A stretch of DNA of 64,000 nt from Heliocybe sulcata (Eukaryota; Basidiomycota; Agaricomycetes; Gloeophyllales; Gloeophyllaceae): NCBI GenBank assembly GCA_004369045.1, contig ML213519.1:291060-355059 (forward strand), in the 5' to 3' direction. The position numbers and the translations under genes are program-made. The notes beneath the pieces were generated by a model, which did not search any database, was not told the origin of the DNA, and was given only the letters and a program-made list of their open reading frames with translations. This document shows, piece by piece, positions 22,583 to 35,571 of the stretch (the stretch's first letter is position 1; each line of letters begins with the position of its first letter).

Positions 22583-24414
22583 TTATGTATGATTACCGTG
22601 AGCGAGCATGGAGCGTAAGACGCTACGGTTGTTTAGCCTGTAATTACCGCAAAGCAATCGCAATATTCAGGTGTGCAAGCATGAAACGTTCAGAATGTTA
22701 TCAGACTCACATGGACAAGAGGGAGTTCACGTATACTAGATGAATTGTATCAGGCAGTGCAAGTCCCGTTATTGTGTGGAAAGCTCACTTTTCCCGCCTA
22801 CCAGGTATATCGCCCCGAATAGCATGGTTCCCGGAGCAGCGAAGAACTAGAGGATCGAGCAGATTACTACGCAAGAGACAAACATATCATAGATCTCACG
22901 TACAGAGACAAGGACAGCGCCCGCTTCGATGCTGTGAATTCTTAGTCATAAGTGGCGAAATGCTTGCCAAAAAAAGCAGGCTAACCACATAAACAACCCA
23001 GAAACAACAAAGTAGTAAATCAATCGCTGAACAACAGGCCTGCGGGAGATTTCATGAGCATCCGCACTATGGAGCATCTCCTGGATTACCTGCTATGCAA
23101 GAGAATGGTGCCCTGCGGGGAGGTGCAGAGCCTGTAAACCATCGTCGTGGTAATGCCGACGTCGGTTATTATGGTCGCAACGGCTGCACCGCCGATCCAC
23201 ATCTGACGACGTATATGAGAGATGAGCGGGAGCTACGGCAAGCATTCTTGCTTACAGCGAAGGTCCAATAATACTGCGAAGTTGGATCTTGATCTCCAAA
23301 CAAACGATGGACACGTCTGGAGAGGAATATATGGAGAGTAAGTATCCGGAGCGTTGACTAAGCTATACCAAGGGACCCAGCTCATCAGCACAGTACCCTG
23401 ATAAGATATGTCAGATAACTCGAAGATTGGTTTATGAAACAGGGACTTTCCAGTTGAGAACACTGAACAAAAATTAGTAACTCATGATGGCACGTAAATA
23501 ACCATGACCTACCGAGCGCGATCAGAGATACCACCATCTGCAATAAGGCATTCTGGGAACAGTATATAACCGGAGATGATTACGCGACCGACCAGCGCTT
23601 TTGCTGTTCTTCGTTGCCCGACTATCGGTGGAACATATGAGTTTATTTACGTCGACGGGTACTTAGAGTGCTCACGTCTCCAAAGCTGCAGAATATAGAA
23701 CCTGCGAGCGAATACGATGAGGATACTACCCAGAGATTTGTACCACAAAAATGGAGGACACACCATTGAACCAGACAAATTATTATCTCCTAACCGTGTA
23801 TAACTGCTGAGTGAGTGGCCACCACCCCAGAATGTGTGACGTACCGACGGGATGACCTGAAACTGCCAATATTGCAGTAAGCGTCGCACTTAGAGGCACC
23901 AGCAAGAAGAAGTGGCGAACACGTACGTTGACACTCCTGTCAGAAGTTTAGTCGAATCATCTCTCGGATAGCAGACAGTATCCAAACCATGTGTCATAAA
24001 AGAAATTGACGAAATTCCCATTGCATCTGGCTACCAGGTACCACCAATGATAATGCACAAGCATTATCTGCTGACAGGTGTCCAACTGTATACGACACGT
24101 CCCGTGTTATTGCTAATCTGGACTCTCCACAGAGTCGCGGCTTACAGCAAAAGCGAATATTACCTACGTAAGTTGTGAGCAAGTCGTGATCCCGTATATT
24201 GCCAATGACTGACGTACCAAGACTTTGACGTGGACCGAATCATCCTTGAAATTCCGATAGTACACCCAGACTTGACCGAATGTGATGCCATACAAGCTGT
24301 AGGATATGATCAGCCGCGGAGGTTAACCTGCATATTGGCGTTCATGACGAACAAAGTCGAGACGGTTAGGCCCACGAAGCTGGCACCATACAAGAGCCCC
24401 AGTGAAAGCGCCAT
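22583..24414 (-). CDS. DUF6534 multi-pass membrane protein (copy 1)
   Basis: A seven-helix-like membrane protein of the agaricomycete DUF6534 family; molecular role unknown. Start 24414 gives MALSLGLLYGASFVGLTVST. An intron then leads to LYGITFGQVWVYYRNFKDDS, and after a further intron LDTCQQIMLVHYHWWYLV. Next come HFFLLVPLSATLTAILAVSG, SLGSILIVFARRFYILQLWR, MWIGGAAVATIITDVGITTT and the DUF6534 core (EMLHSADAHEISRRPVVQRL, IYYFVVSGLFMW). The last blocks are FAAPGTMLFGAIYLVGGK, YVNSLLSM and LNNRSVLRSM. Stop at 22585-22583. Every block has a counterpart in the copy at 47039. The middle (about 23250-23700) is the hardest to splice, so local decay there cannot be excluded. Confidence 0.78.
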
Positions 24415-27400
24415 GGCAAACCAGGTCACAATGCAAAGGACGCCGATATCACTCGTAACTCGAGTTGTAGAGGGCGTGTATGGCCCTTGGGGAACGCTTA
24501 AATAACCACAGCACTCCTGCCCATCACGACCGGTATAGAGGTCCCGCCCTGAAAGACCAGAGCGCACTGAATGCATTCGAATGATGGTGGGAGGGGGTTA
24601 TGAGCTTTTCTGATTCTGATAGGCCGTACTCACATAATACAAGAGTCACGGGCTCCGAGTTCTCGAGAGCAGTACTCTACATCTGTCATTCGAGACACAT
24701 TCAAGATGGCGTCAACGCCAGGCTTGATATAGCTGAGCAGATTAGGACTGATACTGAAGTGGAAATCGAACTACCAAAGCCAGCAGTCTCCTTATTGAAT
24801 GCAGGGATTGCAAGTCGGAGTTGTGGAGACCTTGATTTGCGATGTACGTAGCAAGGAAAAGAGCGAGTGCCGTTCCTCGAGACAAGATGTGTGCCACAGC
24901 TCGGCATGTGTGAAGGGTAGCTTCGCCTCGGCGTGGGATCCAAACATCGCGGTTCGACTGATCCAACCTAAACTGTATCACGAGTCGAAATTGCACGTAT
25001 ACTGAAGAGGCCCAGCTGAGATACATCTCGTCGGGCGAAAGTGACGGTGAGACAGCTCTTTTACCTCACTTCGCGGCGATGCGGCTTCCCGCTCGAGCCT
25101 GAGAACTGAGACTTGTTCATGCTAATCCCTGCTATCCATGGTGCATAGGCCTCGCGTCTCGAGTCAGTTTCGGCTCACTAGACTCAGACAGAAGAGGCCG
25201 TGCGCCATATCAACAGTATTTTCCTCGCTGCCCAGCACTCGGAAGGATGGACACGCCTATGTTCTTCGCGACCGCACCTTCGTCCAATAGTTGGTTCGCC
25301 CCCAAGACCCTGTTTTCCCAGCCTCGAGGTTCTCAGACAAAGCCGGAGACCGACAGAGCGGGCATGGGCGAGGTTAAGTTACACCTGTTAAGGCACAGTC
25401 TCTCGTAGATTCGTAGACCTAGACCAGGAGTTGTAAGACGCCTTCTTGGCCTGAATATGAAGCCGAGGATTGGCCGGCAACCAATGAGCTAGACAGAGTA
25501 GCATGTAAGGCGCAGAACCTCTTCGACCTAGTTCGCTTTCCGCTCGAGACACCACAGAGCATGGCGTGCCGAATGGTGCCTCGGAGTGGAAAGTCGTCGA
25601 GGAGATGATCAAAATGGCATACTTCGTTCACTGGGACACTCCACGATCAATAGCTGTGTAAAATGGCGTGCGTAGCCGATAAGAAGGCACGAGCAATTTA
25701 CGAAGAAATGGTCCGGCACGGAGGACCAGACTTTTCGGATATCTCTCAGGATACGCAGATCGTTTGCTGCGACATAAGTAGAACAGAGCTCTCACAGCCC
25801 GCCGTCTTTTAGTAGCTCCTCTGCTGCCTTTGCTTTGTGTAAAGGGATGGAGCTCGAAGGGATGGAAGGACCTGAAGCCCAGTAAGAAGTCGATCTCCCT
25901 GCGTCGATTTACATGTATTTGCATCGCTCAGTACGAGGAGAATCGATAGAAAATATAAAATGGCACTTTAGTAGAAGTCACAGCAATTTACTTCGATTCT
26001 CGTCATTTGCCAGCACATATCATCACAAAAATCAAGGACTGTACAGCTTGTTGTACCAATTTCTTCACTTCTCCCATATTATCTTCTATTTCGGTGATGC
26101 ATATATGCTCGTTGGAAGCATCCACTATTATTTTATTACCCTGTATTTCCGTCACATTACACCCAAATACATCTATCTACTGGACCCTGTAGCTAGTTCC
26201 CTGCACGTCTACTCTCGCCCCCCTCTACCCGCCTGCACTGCCCAGTTCCCCGTACCGTCACGGTCCCACACCCTCCCACTATAAGCCAAGACTTAGTCGA
26301 CCTGACGATGTTCCCTGTAGCATATAGCCGCATCAGTACGTAAGACATCGAGATCAGAACATGGGCTTACGAGCTTGTTCAAATATTGCTTGATGTTCTA
26401 TGAGAGCAGTCGTGGCAGTGAGAACAGGCGTAATGGCGACCATAACGGTAAGAGTCGTCATCGCAGTGGGGGCTGTCTTGAGTCTCGACAGTCCTAGCAG
26501 GCGTAATCGCGGCAAGAGCGGAAACACCAGTCACAGCGGGAACAGAAGCAGTACTGGCTGTGACAGCAGGAGCAGGTGTGGTCGCCAGTGGGCGCAGACA
26601 GAGTCATGGTGGTGGGAGCAGACAGAGAGGCCCGGCAGTGGGAGCGCGACACGCGCCGCCCTTTATATATATCGACAAAGACAAAAGCAGCCACGCCCGA
26701 ACGGCCGAAAATCTGGCGGTACACGGATGCTGGCAAAATGAGTACACTATTTATTAGAGAAAATCAGACATAATCAGAAGATGTCGAGCTAGCGAAGTCT
26801 TATTGCAGAAAGAACAGAGGTTAATTCGAGATAATCGACAGTGCCATGCTTCTAACAGATACAAATACGGGTAAATCGACGCGGGGAGAACGACTTCTTA
26901 CTGGGCCTGAAGATCTGCTTGCTATCGTTCCGCAGCACGTCCAGTGTGAATGCTCTTTGAGAGAGAAGACGGAGATAGACCTAGACGAAGCGCAATGCGG
27001 CACTGTTCTGAGCTGCCCATGATGGAAGAGCGCCGCAACCGGAGTAAACCAACCTATCGATTACCGTGAGAACTCCTTCTTGAACCCTTGTTCTAAACAC
27101 AGCGCTAGTAGCTTTAAATACCATTAAGCTTGGAATTCGATATAGCGACCTTATTGTTCTCCTTGTCCCAGACGCTCCGACAAGTATATCTGTTGCGCTA
27201 GACTGTCAAGATTAACCGGTCCAGATCCTGGCTAGCGGCTGGCCATACTTTTCCTATAGGTGATCATTGACAAGCTTCAAGACCAACGATGCATCGGCAA
27301 TAATGCAAGACTTGTGCAAAGATTTGCGAGTATGCCGTCGGGTGCAAGTCCATCGGAATCTCGTCGCAGCTTTTGGTGTGCTATCCTTGAGGCTTTGTGC

Positions 27401-27827
27401 TATATGGCAATGTCAAAAACTAACGTATCCACTCCGAACCATGTCTATCTGCCGTAATTCTCAAGGCTGCCGGGAGTGGAGGCCCATTCCAGAGCTCGGA
27501 GTCGATTATAATTATCTTCGCTGACAATGAAACATGTCTTCTCCCCAGGCAAAGGTCGTGCGTCGTGTACACAGCGCGCAGGTTCCAGCAGCTCCCGATA
27601 ACACGGTCGGTCTCGATGTCCTGCTTAACTGCGCAAGTACGGCTTCAGATTTCACATTCAACACTTTCTTCACACAAGCAGTGCCTGGCCTGTCTAATGC
27701 CTTAGACATCGAAGCCGCTACCGCATACGCTCGGTACCCCCGGGGCCGGAGCCAACCAGTATAAGAAGGAATGACCAAGTCGACATAAACCATGGCCTCC
27801 TCTGGTTTTCCCTGTAGTAGCCCAGCC
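24415..27827. other. Gene-poor 3.4 kb stretch
   Basis: No gene I can support. At about 26400-26640 there is a GC-rich, low-complexity region whose minus strand reads as Ala/Thr/Val-rich (for example PAVTASTASVPAVTGVSALA). This could be a mucin-like exon or plain low-complexity DNA. An AT-rich patch lies at about 25920-26200. A TATAAGA at 27760-27766 is a plausible TATA box for the lipase gene that follows. Confidence 0.45.
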
Positions 27828-28928
27828 ATGTTCAAGGCTCTCTTGTTCGCGTCTCTTGCTCTGACGGCTCTTGCAGCTCCAGCGAAGCGGCAGAGCATCT
27901 CCACGCTCTCCACAACGCAAATCGGGACGTACAAGCCGTACACTTGGTACGCTAGTGCGGCGTACTGCTCGCCGTCGACGACGATCAACTGGTCGTGCGG
28001 CTCGAACTGCGAGGCGAATGCTGGGTTCGAGCCGGTTGCGAGCGGTGGAGATGGCACGTTCATTCAGTACTGTACGTGTCCCATCATTTTCCATAGGTGG
28101 AAGAACGTGACTGAATGGCTCCCTAGGGTATGTCGGATACGACCCCAGCCTGAAGACGGTTATTGTGGCACATCAGGGGACAGATGTTTCAAAAATGTGG
28201 GTAAAATGCTTGCCTCCTGCTTAAGAGCTGATAATTTATACCGATATATGCCAGTGTTCCTGATCTCGAAGATATCGACTTCACCTTGGAGGTGCTCGAT
28301 GCGACTCTGTTCCCTGGAATGAGCTCGTCACTCGAGGTACACTCAGGCTTTGCAGGTACACAAGCAGCGTAAGTGGATCCTTACCGCACTAGAACATATC
28401 ATTGATGGACTTCGTTTGCATCAGTTCTGCCCTCGACGTGCTCACGGCAGTCAAGACCGCAATGAGCAAGTATGACACCAGCACCGTTACTGTCACAGGG
28501 CACTCGCTCGGCGCCGCCATCGCCCTCCTTGACTACGTCTTCCTCAAGGCCCAGCTCCCTTCGGCAGCAGTGAGCATGATCGGGTATGGCCTGCCTCGTG
28601 TGGGTAACCAGGCGTTCGCCAACTACGTCGACTCGATTGGTGGGATCACCCATGTCAACAACCAGAAGGATCCTGTGCCAATCGTGCCTGGGATGTTCTT
28701 AGGATTCCGTCACCCGAGTGGCGAGATTCATATTCAGGCTTCGGGCTCCTGGGATGCGTGTCCTGGTGAGCCTTGATATATGCGCGAGTCAGAAGGCCTG
28801 TATCTGATTAAAATGCAGGCCAGGATAACGACAGTGATCTCTGCGAGGTCGGAGACGTGCCCACCATCTTCGAGAGCGTTGAGAGCGACCACGTTGGCCC
28901 TTATGATGGTGTCACCATGGGTTGCTGA
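27828..28928 (+). CDS. Secreted class 3 lipase (copy 1)
   Basis: An extracellular alpha/beta-hydrolase of the fungal class 3 lipase family (PF01764 type). ATG 27828 gives the signal peptide MFKALLFASLALTALAAPAK followed by a KR Kex2-like site. Then come TYKPYTWYASAAYCSPSTTI, the conserved VASGGDGTFIQY and, after an intron, WYVGYDPSLKTVIVAHQGTD. The catalytic Ser is in VTGHSLGAAIALLDYVFLKA, the Asp probably in NNQKDPVPIVPG, and the His in SDHVGPYDGV near the C-terminus. Cys residues (CGSNCEAN, CEVGD, MGC) suggest disulphides. Four introns: from 28070 (GTACGT) to about 28125, about 28196-28255, about 28369-28425, and about 28765-28818. Stop 28926-28928. Paralogue at 30036 on the same strand. 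Substrate could be acylglycerols or a related ester; not decided by sequence alone. Confidence 0.92.
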
Positions 28929-30035
28929 CGGCTGACATGCTTACCTTTGTTTTTCTATTCACGGGGGCTTCCTGGGTTCGGTTTTTTTGGGCCTCGTGTT
29001 GTACAACTTTCGTTCATGTCTTGATTTGGGGTATGAGTAGGCCATTACGGTCACTCAATGATCTACGGTGACTGCATTGCCACTATGTTGCTGTATCATC
29101 CGCAAGAAAGGAAAAAGAAAGAGGAGAAACCAGCTATATCAGATTTGGCGGAGCTAGGACTGGCTGCAATTTCGCGTCGCGGTGGAGGAGGGAACTGTGG
29201 TTCGGCACTTCGTCCCAGTGCAGTAAGCAGACTACCGATCGTGGAACGATCGGGCAAGAGACGTTGTGGCGCGTGTAGACGTCCCTTTTCACCTCTTCAC
29301 GTGATGTAACTTTTGCGGCGTATAAGAGGGGAGGATTGGAACCAGATATTAACGTCCCCTTTCGCCCTCTCTTCCTGCTTGCGGCTCGTCGACGTTCGCC
29401 CTCGACTGAGGGCAGACTCTACCGCCCAGTGCGTTGCTAGTTCTTGTGTAAAAGCTTCCGTGCTCGACACTGCCCAGCGCGCCAAGTAGCAAGCAGGCGA
29501 CGTAATGGGGGCACAACCCATAGGGGGAGTTAATCCTGCCGGTCTTTCCTGAGCTGTTGATGGCATTGAAGTTGCTGCCCCAGCTCCGCTGCAATCGGGT
29601 ACAAGACTATGGATTGTGAGCAATGCGCCCTGACGAGCAGTATGTACGCGCCACTACCGCTACCACGCGCGTTCATCATTCACGTGATTGTGACCTGTTA
29701 CACAGTCCGACCAATGCGGTTGCCTCTCCTTCGAACTGCGACACGTGCAGATTCTTGGTCTCTGGAAGGTCCTGCCATTGTTTTGCGGTTGCAGTTGCCT
29801 CGGACATGCGTGCGACTGGCGTTACCTCGCCCAGCTTATGCGGGTTGCCAAGCCCAGTCTTGCGGAATTCCCATTTGATATTATTGCCCGCTACTCGTGT
29901 CATCTGCGTGCAGGGTCAATGATTCCGATGCACGGGTATAGATTCAGTAAGATCTATGGGGCTGCTTAAGAGGCTACAAGGGTGTAGACCCTTAGCCCTG
30001 TCGCTCTCACCCTTGCCTGGCTACGGTCGACCGAG
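28929..30035. other. Intergenic between the two lipase genes
   Basis: About 1.1 kb. A TATAAGAG at about 29320 with a CT-rich downstream stretch (about 29350-29385) looks promoter-like but lies 700 bases before the next ATG with no clear gene after it. No other gene seen. Confidence 0.45.
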
Positions 30036-31198
30036 ATGTTGACGGCCCTCCTTCTCCTCGCCTCTCTCGGTCTGTCTTTCGCGGCGCCAGCATTCGAGAA
30101 GAGACAGGCTGTCAATGCTCTTCCGACGGACCAGATTGCATCGTATAAGCCGTATACATACTATGCAAGTGCTGGGTACTGTGAGCCTGCCGCGACACTT
30201 GCCTGGAACTGCGGCGCGAATTGTGAGGCCAATCCTGGGTTCCAGCCAGTTGCGAGCGGTGGTGATGGCGCAGCGACTCAGTGGTGTGAGTTCTCTGTTG
30301 CATCTGGTCGATTGATGCAGCGATAATGTGCCTCGCAGGGTATGTCGGATATGACGCTACGTTGAACACGGTCATCGTGAGCCACCAAGGCACGGGCGCG
30401 GATAAGGTGTAAGTGTGGCAGTCTACGGATCGTGCAGGACGAGCTTTTAATAGAAATAGCATTCCTATCATCGAGGATGTGGATATCATAACGGAGAACC
30501 TTGACTCCAGTCTCTTCCCTGGAGTGCCTTCCTCGATCAGAGTACACCAGGGCTTCGCGGACGCTCAAGCTAGGTGTGTACTGTCTAACATAACCTAGTC
30601 CTCGCGTTGACTGCGCCATATAGGTCTGCAACAGACGTCCTTTCAGCAGTACAGACCGCTCTGTCTCAGTTCAACGCCAGTACTGTTACTACCACGGGTC
30701 ACTCCCTCGGTGAGTATCTTCCCAACGTGCAAATTCCGACTGCCTGCCGTTCCTGACTATGATATTAGGTGCCGCCATCGCTCTCCTTGACTTTGTGTAT
30801 CTGAAGCCGCAGCTCCCGACTAGAACCACCGTGCGTATGATCGGGTACGGCCTGCCGCGGGTAGGCAACCAGGAGTTTGCGGACTACGTGGACGCACAGG
30901 CTAACGGAGGAATCACGCATATCACGAACAAGAAGGACCCGGTGCCAATCTTGCCGGGTCGATTCTTAGGGTTCCACCATCCCAGTGGGGAGATACATAT
31001 CGATGAGGAGACGAGTACCTGGGAAGCGTGCCCTGGTAAGCTGGTTGCGTTTCGATTGAGGGGAGAGGGGATTAACGCTTGTGGATAGGGCAAGATAATA
31101 CCAGCGACTTGTGTACAGTGGGAGATGTGCCCGACTTGTTTGTGAGCGATGCTGGGGACCATGATGGTCCTTACGATGGGGTTGAGATAGGCTGCTGA
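30036..31198 (+). CDS. Secreted class 3 lipase (copy 2)
   Basis: Paralogue of the gene at 27828 with the same fold order. The signal peptide MLTALLLLASLGLSFAAPAF is followed by EKRQ, a Kex2-like site. Then come SYKPYTYYASAGYCEPAATL, VASGGDGAATQW, GYVGYDATLNTVIVSHQGTG, SLFPGVPSSIRVHQGFADAQ and the nucleophile elbow TTTGHSLG, split by an intron before AAIALLDFVYLKPQLP. The acid residue is probably in NKKDPVPILPG, and DHDGPYDGVEIGC ends the protein. It has one intron more than copy 1: the GHSLG|AAIALL junction (about 30711-30769) is interrupted here but not there. Stop 31196-31198. Looks intact. Confidence 0.92.
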
Positions 31199-32675
31199 AC
31201 GACGTGCAATATGGTTATGATTCTTTTATGGGTCTTCGGAGTGCTCCTTCCAGCTCGAACAATCCAATTGAAGGTGCCTTGCACCCGGGCGGCAGCGAAT
31301 TCGAACAGCTGACTCTACCGATGCTTCACATTTGTGCAACTCGGGATATAGAAGGGGAATGACTTAATCAGACAGGTGCGATCTCACTCCTTCCCTCCAT
31401 GTAGGTTATGTGCTACAGGGGTTCGCCTCGTCAAGCCGCTAACGTTCACCCGGGATGTACTGGCCCTCTCCGTCAGCAATACAGACGACGACCATGTCTG
31501 ATGGCTGCTCAGACTTCGTGAGGGCGACCCTGACCGAAATACCGATTCCTTCAAGTCATTTCCTTGATGCTTCCCATCCATAATACTCGCTGCGTTCCAA
31601 GGGAAGACGCTTCCCAGGCAGGTCTCTGTCTTACTCGTTCTCTCCGCCGGCCTCCAGCGACAGGCTGACCTTTCTCGTCACTGTTGAGGACGACCATCTG
31701 ACGGCTGCTCAGATTGCGTGAGGTGGATTCTGGTCGAGAAGACTGTTCCCTGGTCATGGTTCTCATGCAGCTGTGTTTCATGTTGCTCATGGTTGTCCCT
31801 TGAGGATGGTGTGTGCCCTGATCGTCGTTGTCCTTCTCTGCGGTTCAGGTCGGCATCGGTATCTGCGGATGACCTTAATGCACTGATTGTGTCGACCAAG
31901 CGTTTCTCATTGACAGGCTGGGAACGTCCTTGCTGCATGTACGGTTATGTGATGTAGCCGTTCGTCCCGCGCCAGGCTGCTAGATTGCTTCCAGCATGGG
32001 AAGAGTTTCTTCGTCAGGGCTGCCCAGGACGACTACATCAGGGACGCTCAGGTTCCGAGACCACAATGTGTCCTTTCTGGTGACTGTTTAGGTATGTGCA
32101 TGCACTTGAATATCTGAGTACTTGTCTGATAGGCTTGATCTCTTCGGGATCGGATGGGTTCTGTCCTAATCGCCATCGAAACCGATGCACATCCGGCGGC
32201 AGCTATCGGCGATGCCGGTCTCGCTGTCTGCTTATAGCGATTGGTTTGTCGGAGACGCGTTCCACGTGACCGCGTTAATTAAGGCGCGTCGTTTACGTAC
32301 GCCTTAACGCCCTTTCTCCCGCGGATGCGCGCTTCCTGCCCTCGATGCGGGAGTTTCAGGATATTTTGGCTCGCCTGTCGCGGACAAGGAGCCACCGGGT
32401 GGTCCGCGTCTGCGAATCCGACGAGGCTTCGACGCGCACACAAGCTCGAAAAGTTGCCTGAACACGTGTGACGATCCCAGGAGCAAAGGTCACGCGTCCG
32501 ATTCGGGCCTAATTTCGCGTAAAGCTGCGGGGAAGACTCTGTCGATCCCAGCCTGAGCATTATAAAGATGGGCTGCTCTGCTGAGTCCTCAGTCTATTCC
32601 TATCGTCTCTTCCTTCCTTTCTCTTTCCCTCTAGTATAAATTGTACCCGCTGAGGTGGGTGGTACTGCAGAGAAG
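31199..32675. other. Intergenic with short imperfect repeats; GH5 promoter at the end
   Basis: No gene. A segment of about 50 bases around GACGACCAT...GGCTGCTCAG occurs at 31486-31536 and again at 31688-31737. A second related pair begins GTTATGTG at about 31406 and about 31944. A TATAAA at 32561-32566 lies 115 bases before the GH5 start. Confidence 0.5.
32561..32566 (+). promoter_or_regulatory. TATA box of the GH5 glucanase gene
   Basis: TATAAA in GCATTATAAAGATGG, 115 bases upstream of the ATG at 32676, followed by a CT-rich stretch (about 32600-32632). Confidence 0.6.
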
Positions 32676-34594
32676 ATGCAGCACCTTGTCGCTCTTTTGA
32701 CTTCATTCGCTCTTTTTACCGCCGCGGCGGCTGTGGCGTCGCCTCCGTCGAAAATATACGGTGTTAACCTGGGTTCTTGGTGAGCAGCGAATGATTGCCA
32801 CGTACGACGCAATACTGAGAGGATGCAGGTTGGTTCTCGAGGCATGGATGCTTCCTCAAGGTAGGTTCTTGGAAGTGCCTGTATCAAAGGTTCAATCTGA
32901 CGCCTAATAAGAATGGCTTGACATGGGCGGCACATCCTCGTCCTGCTGTGCCGGCTGTATCTCCGACGAGTGGTCCTTCGCACAGGCGTACCCGAACACC
33001 GTCGACGAGATCTTCGACACCCACTGGTCCACCTGGTTCACCGAGGATCACGTCCAGCAGCTCCAGGCGGACGGAATCAATGCTGTGCGCATCCCCCTGG
33101 GGTACTGGATCGTCGAGCCGCTTGTGAACCGCTCGTCCGAGTATTATCCGCGGGGTGGGATCAAGCAGCTGCAGAGGGGTGTGCAGCAGCTCCAGGACGC
33201 GGGGATTGTTGTCATCTTGGACCATCACGCGCTCCCGGGCGTGCAGACGGCGAACCAGCAGTTTACCGGACATTGCACGAGCGATGTCGAGTTCTATGTG
33301 AGTGCGGTGGCTATTGAATAATGGCGTTTCTCTGATATGCTGCTGTCAGACTCCGTACAACTACCACCGTGCGCTCGTGTGGACCGCTGTCATGACCGCG
33401 CTTTCTCACTTAGACCCGGCGTTCGGGAACGTCTTCGCCATCGAGGCTGTCAATGAGCCTATAATGGATGCCAATCAGACTCCCGGCTACGGCGAATGTA
33501 GGTTCCTGTGCGTTCTTCTGCATTGACACTGCACTTATACATTGTCTGGACAGTCCAAATCAACTTCGTGCAGACCGTCCGCGCGGTAGAACTCATCCTC
33601 GGTATTCCCGTACCCGACGTAACCCTGCCCTTCTCGCTTGGCACGTCCAACACCACCGCCGCGTTCATGAAGGTTGCCGCTGCGAACTCGACTAGCTTGC
33701 CGGCGATCTTTAACCCCAATGTGACTGCGGCACTGGCCGAGGCGGGCCCGATATTGCTCCAGGTGGCGGCGGAGCTCGCGAGCCCGTCGGTTTTGGACTT
33801 TACGTCGACACAGGCACCGGTGTTTTCGTCGAAGACGCCGCTGTGGACCAAGTGAGTAGAGTGGATTCTCTGTTTGAGCGAGTTTAGGATGCGGTGCTGA
33901 ACTAGTTGCGTGTATAGCTTTATGGATGTGAACTGGCAGTATGATAACCCACCGAACCCTGCTAATGCGGCGATTGGACCTCAAGGGTATGACAACCACC
34001 TGTACTACAAGTGAGTTTGTGGTATCGTGCGTAAGAGAGATTTACTGATGACTGCTCTAGTTACGGCGTAAGTCATGGTCGTGATTGCCTTCTGCAGGTT
34101 TACCGATTCCTTCTGTATAGGGCGTAGCCGACCCGAACCCGGACGCGTACATGTACAGCATCTGCAGTACGTCCTGGACTCTTTTTTCCTTCCCGAATCC
34201 AACTAATCTTTCCTGTTAGATCTACAGCGTGTGCAAGCCGACGCCGCCCTAGGTGACACCCCGCTCTGGTTCGGCGAGTGGGGATTGCCAACCCAGTTCG
34301 ACGCCACGGACGAGTTCTTGTACATGTGGGCCGACGCGCAGAAGATGGCCTACACCGAAGGTGCCGGGTGGATTGTGAGTCCCTTCCTCTCTCTCTAACG
34401 TACTAGAAGTGCTGACCGGGACGAATTTGAAGTTCTGGAACTTCAACGTGGAGAAGTCCACCCTGGCGGGCAACCTCTCTCGCCAGTGGTCGTACCTCGA
34501 TGGCGTCAACTACGGCTTCCTCACCAAGGACCCCGCCGCATACCACAATGCGAGCGTGTGCGACCCGTACTATTACAATACCACCTCGGCGTAG
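32676..34594 (+). CDS. GH5 exo-beta-1,3-glucanase (glucan 1,3-beta-glucosidase)
   Basis: A secreted glycoside hydrolase family 5 enzyme that would release glucose from the non-reducing ends of 1,3-beta-glucan, acting in wall remodelling or nutrition. ATG 32676 gives the signal peptide MQHLVALLTSFALFTAAAAV, then the family start KIYGVNLGSW|LVLEAWM. Later blocks are HWSTWFTEDHVQQLQADGIN, AVRIPLGYWIVEP and VILDHHALPGVQ. The acid/base Glu is in FAIEAVNEPIMD and the nucleophile Glu in LWFGEWGLPTQFD; GWIFWNFNVE, split by an intron, precedes the C-terminus. N-glycosylation sequons are frequent (NRSS, NTTA, NSTS). About nine short introns, including a very small exon near 34057-34066. Stop ends at 34594. 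It follows the lipase pair on the same strand. Confidence 0.93.
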
Positions 34595-35571
34595 GCGGGA
34601 GGGAGGGGGAGAAGTTGAAGGAACATTCCTAGCTAGAACAATTAGCTAACCTTACGCTCTTTTGACTAATGGACAGACTAGGTACATATTACTTTTAGGG
34701 TGATCTGGGCTGTGGCCCGGCTGCCCGCTACTTTCCTTTTGACATATACCTATCCTTTGTTTCTTTGTGTTTATTCGTTATTTTGGGTTTATTGGGCTTG
34801 TCAATACTATCAACGTGTCAATACCTTCTCGGGAGTGACCTACACTGGTGTCTAAACTTTAAGCAACCTTCCTTGGACTTGCGGTTTTTGCTATCTGCAG
34901 AATCATTCAGGATGGCCTTCCCAAAATGGCTGTGTCCCTACTCGATTAGGATACCAGCTCGTGACCGCGTTACAGTTAGGGCAAGTGCCGCCGTTCTAAC
35001 ATCACAGCTGCGTGCCTCCCAGCGCCTTCCTTCAAGCAGAGGCACAAATCATGTGCTCTGAAGAACGACTCTTACTGATTCACGGGCAAGGACTTGGAGA
35101 TGTATAACATCCAAATCCCCCACCGGAATGCTTAACGGCTCATAATGCACAGGGTATGTAATCCCATGGAAATGCCAAGTTCGTTAACATCTTCTACCTT
35201 TCTACGAGACCTTTGCCGGACGTAGAACCTACTGTGGCTGATTCCTCTGTCGACCTCTGCCTCGGTTGCGTCAAACGTCACAGAATTTTCTAGGAAGGAT
35301 ATCCCATTCTACATCTCCAAAAAATGGAGAAACCCCCGCTTGGTCGCTCGTTCGCGGAGTAAACGGTTGCTGATCTTACTACCACGGACATTGCTCGTGA
35401 CCTACGGACTCTGCTTCCATTCGCAATGCAGTTGAATCCGAGCTCAAACCACGTTTCGGAGGCTGTACGGGATGATATCACACCCCTAGTCCAGTCTTCA
35501 ATATCTCAAGGAACTCCTTTTACACTGCCGTCTTCTTGTACCATCCATCTGCACCTAACAAGAGCGGCATT
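34595..35571. other. Intergenic; may hold 5' exon(s) of the 2H phosphoesterase
   Basis: About 980 bases. In-frame coding continues upstream of 35572 to about 35490 (for example NISRNSFYTAVFLYHP), so a short upstream exon may exist. Otherwise nothing recognised. Confidence 0.4.

Noticed and set aside
22583-24414. Pseudogene call for DUF6534 copy 1
   Set aside because: Many family blocks in order with GT-AG junctions argue for a live gene, although the middle exons are unresolved.
26400-26740. Cys-rich or mucin-like small secreted protein
   Set aside because: Several frames on both strands are open and low-complexity; none has a start, signal peptide or splice support.
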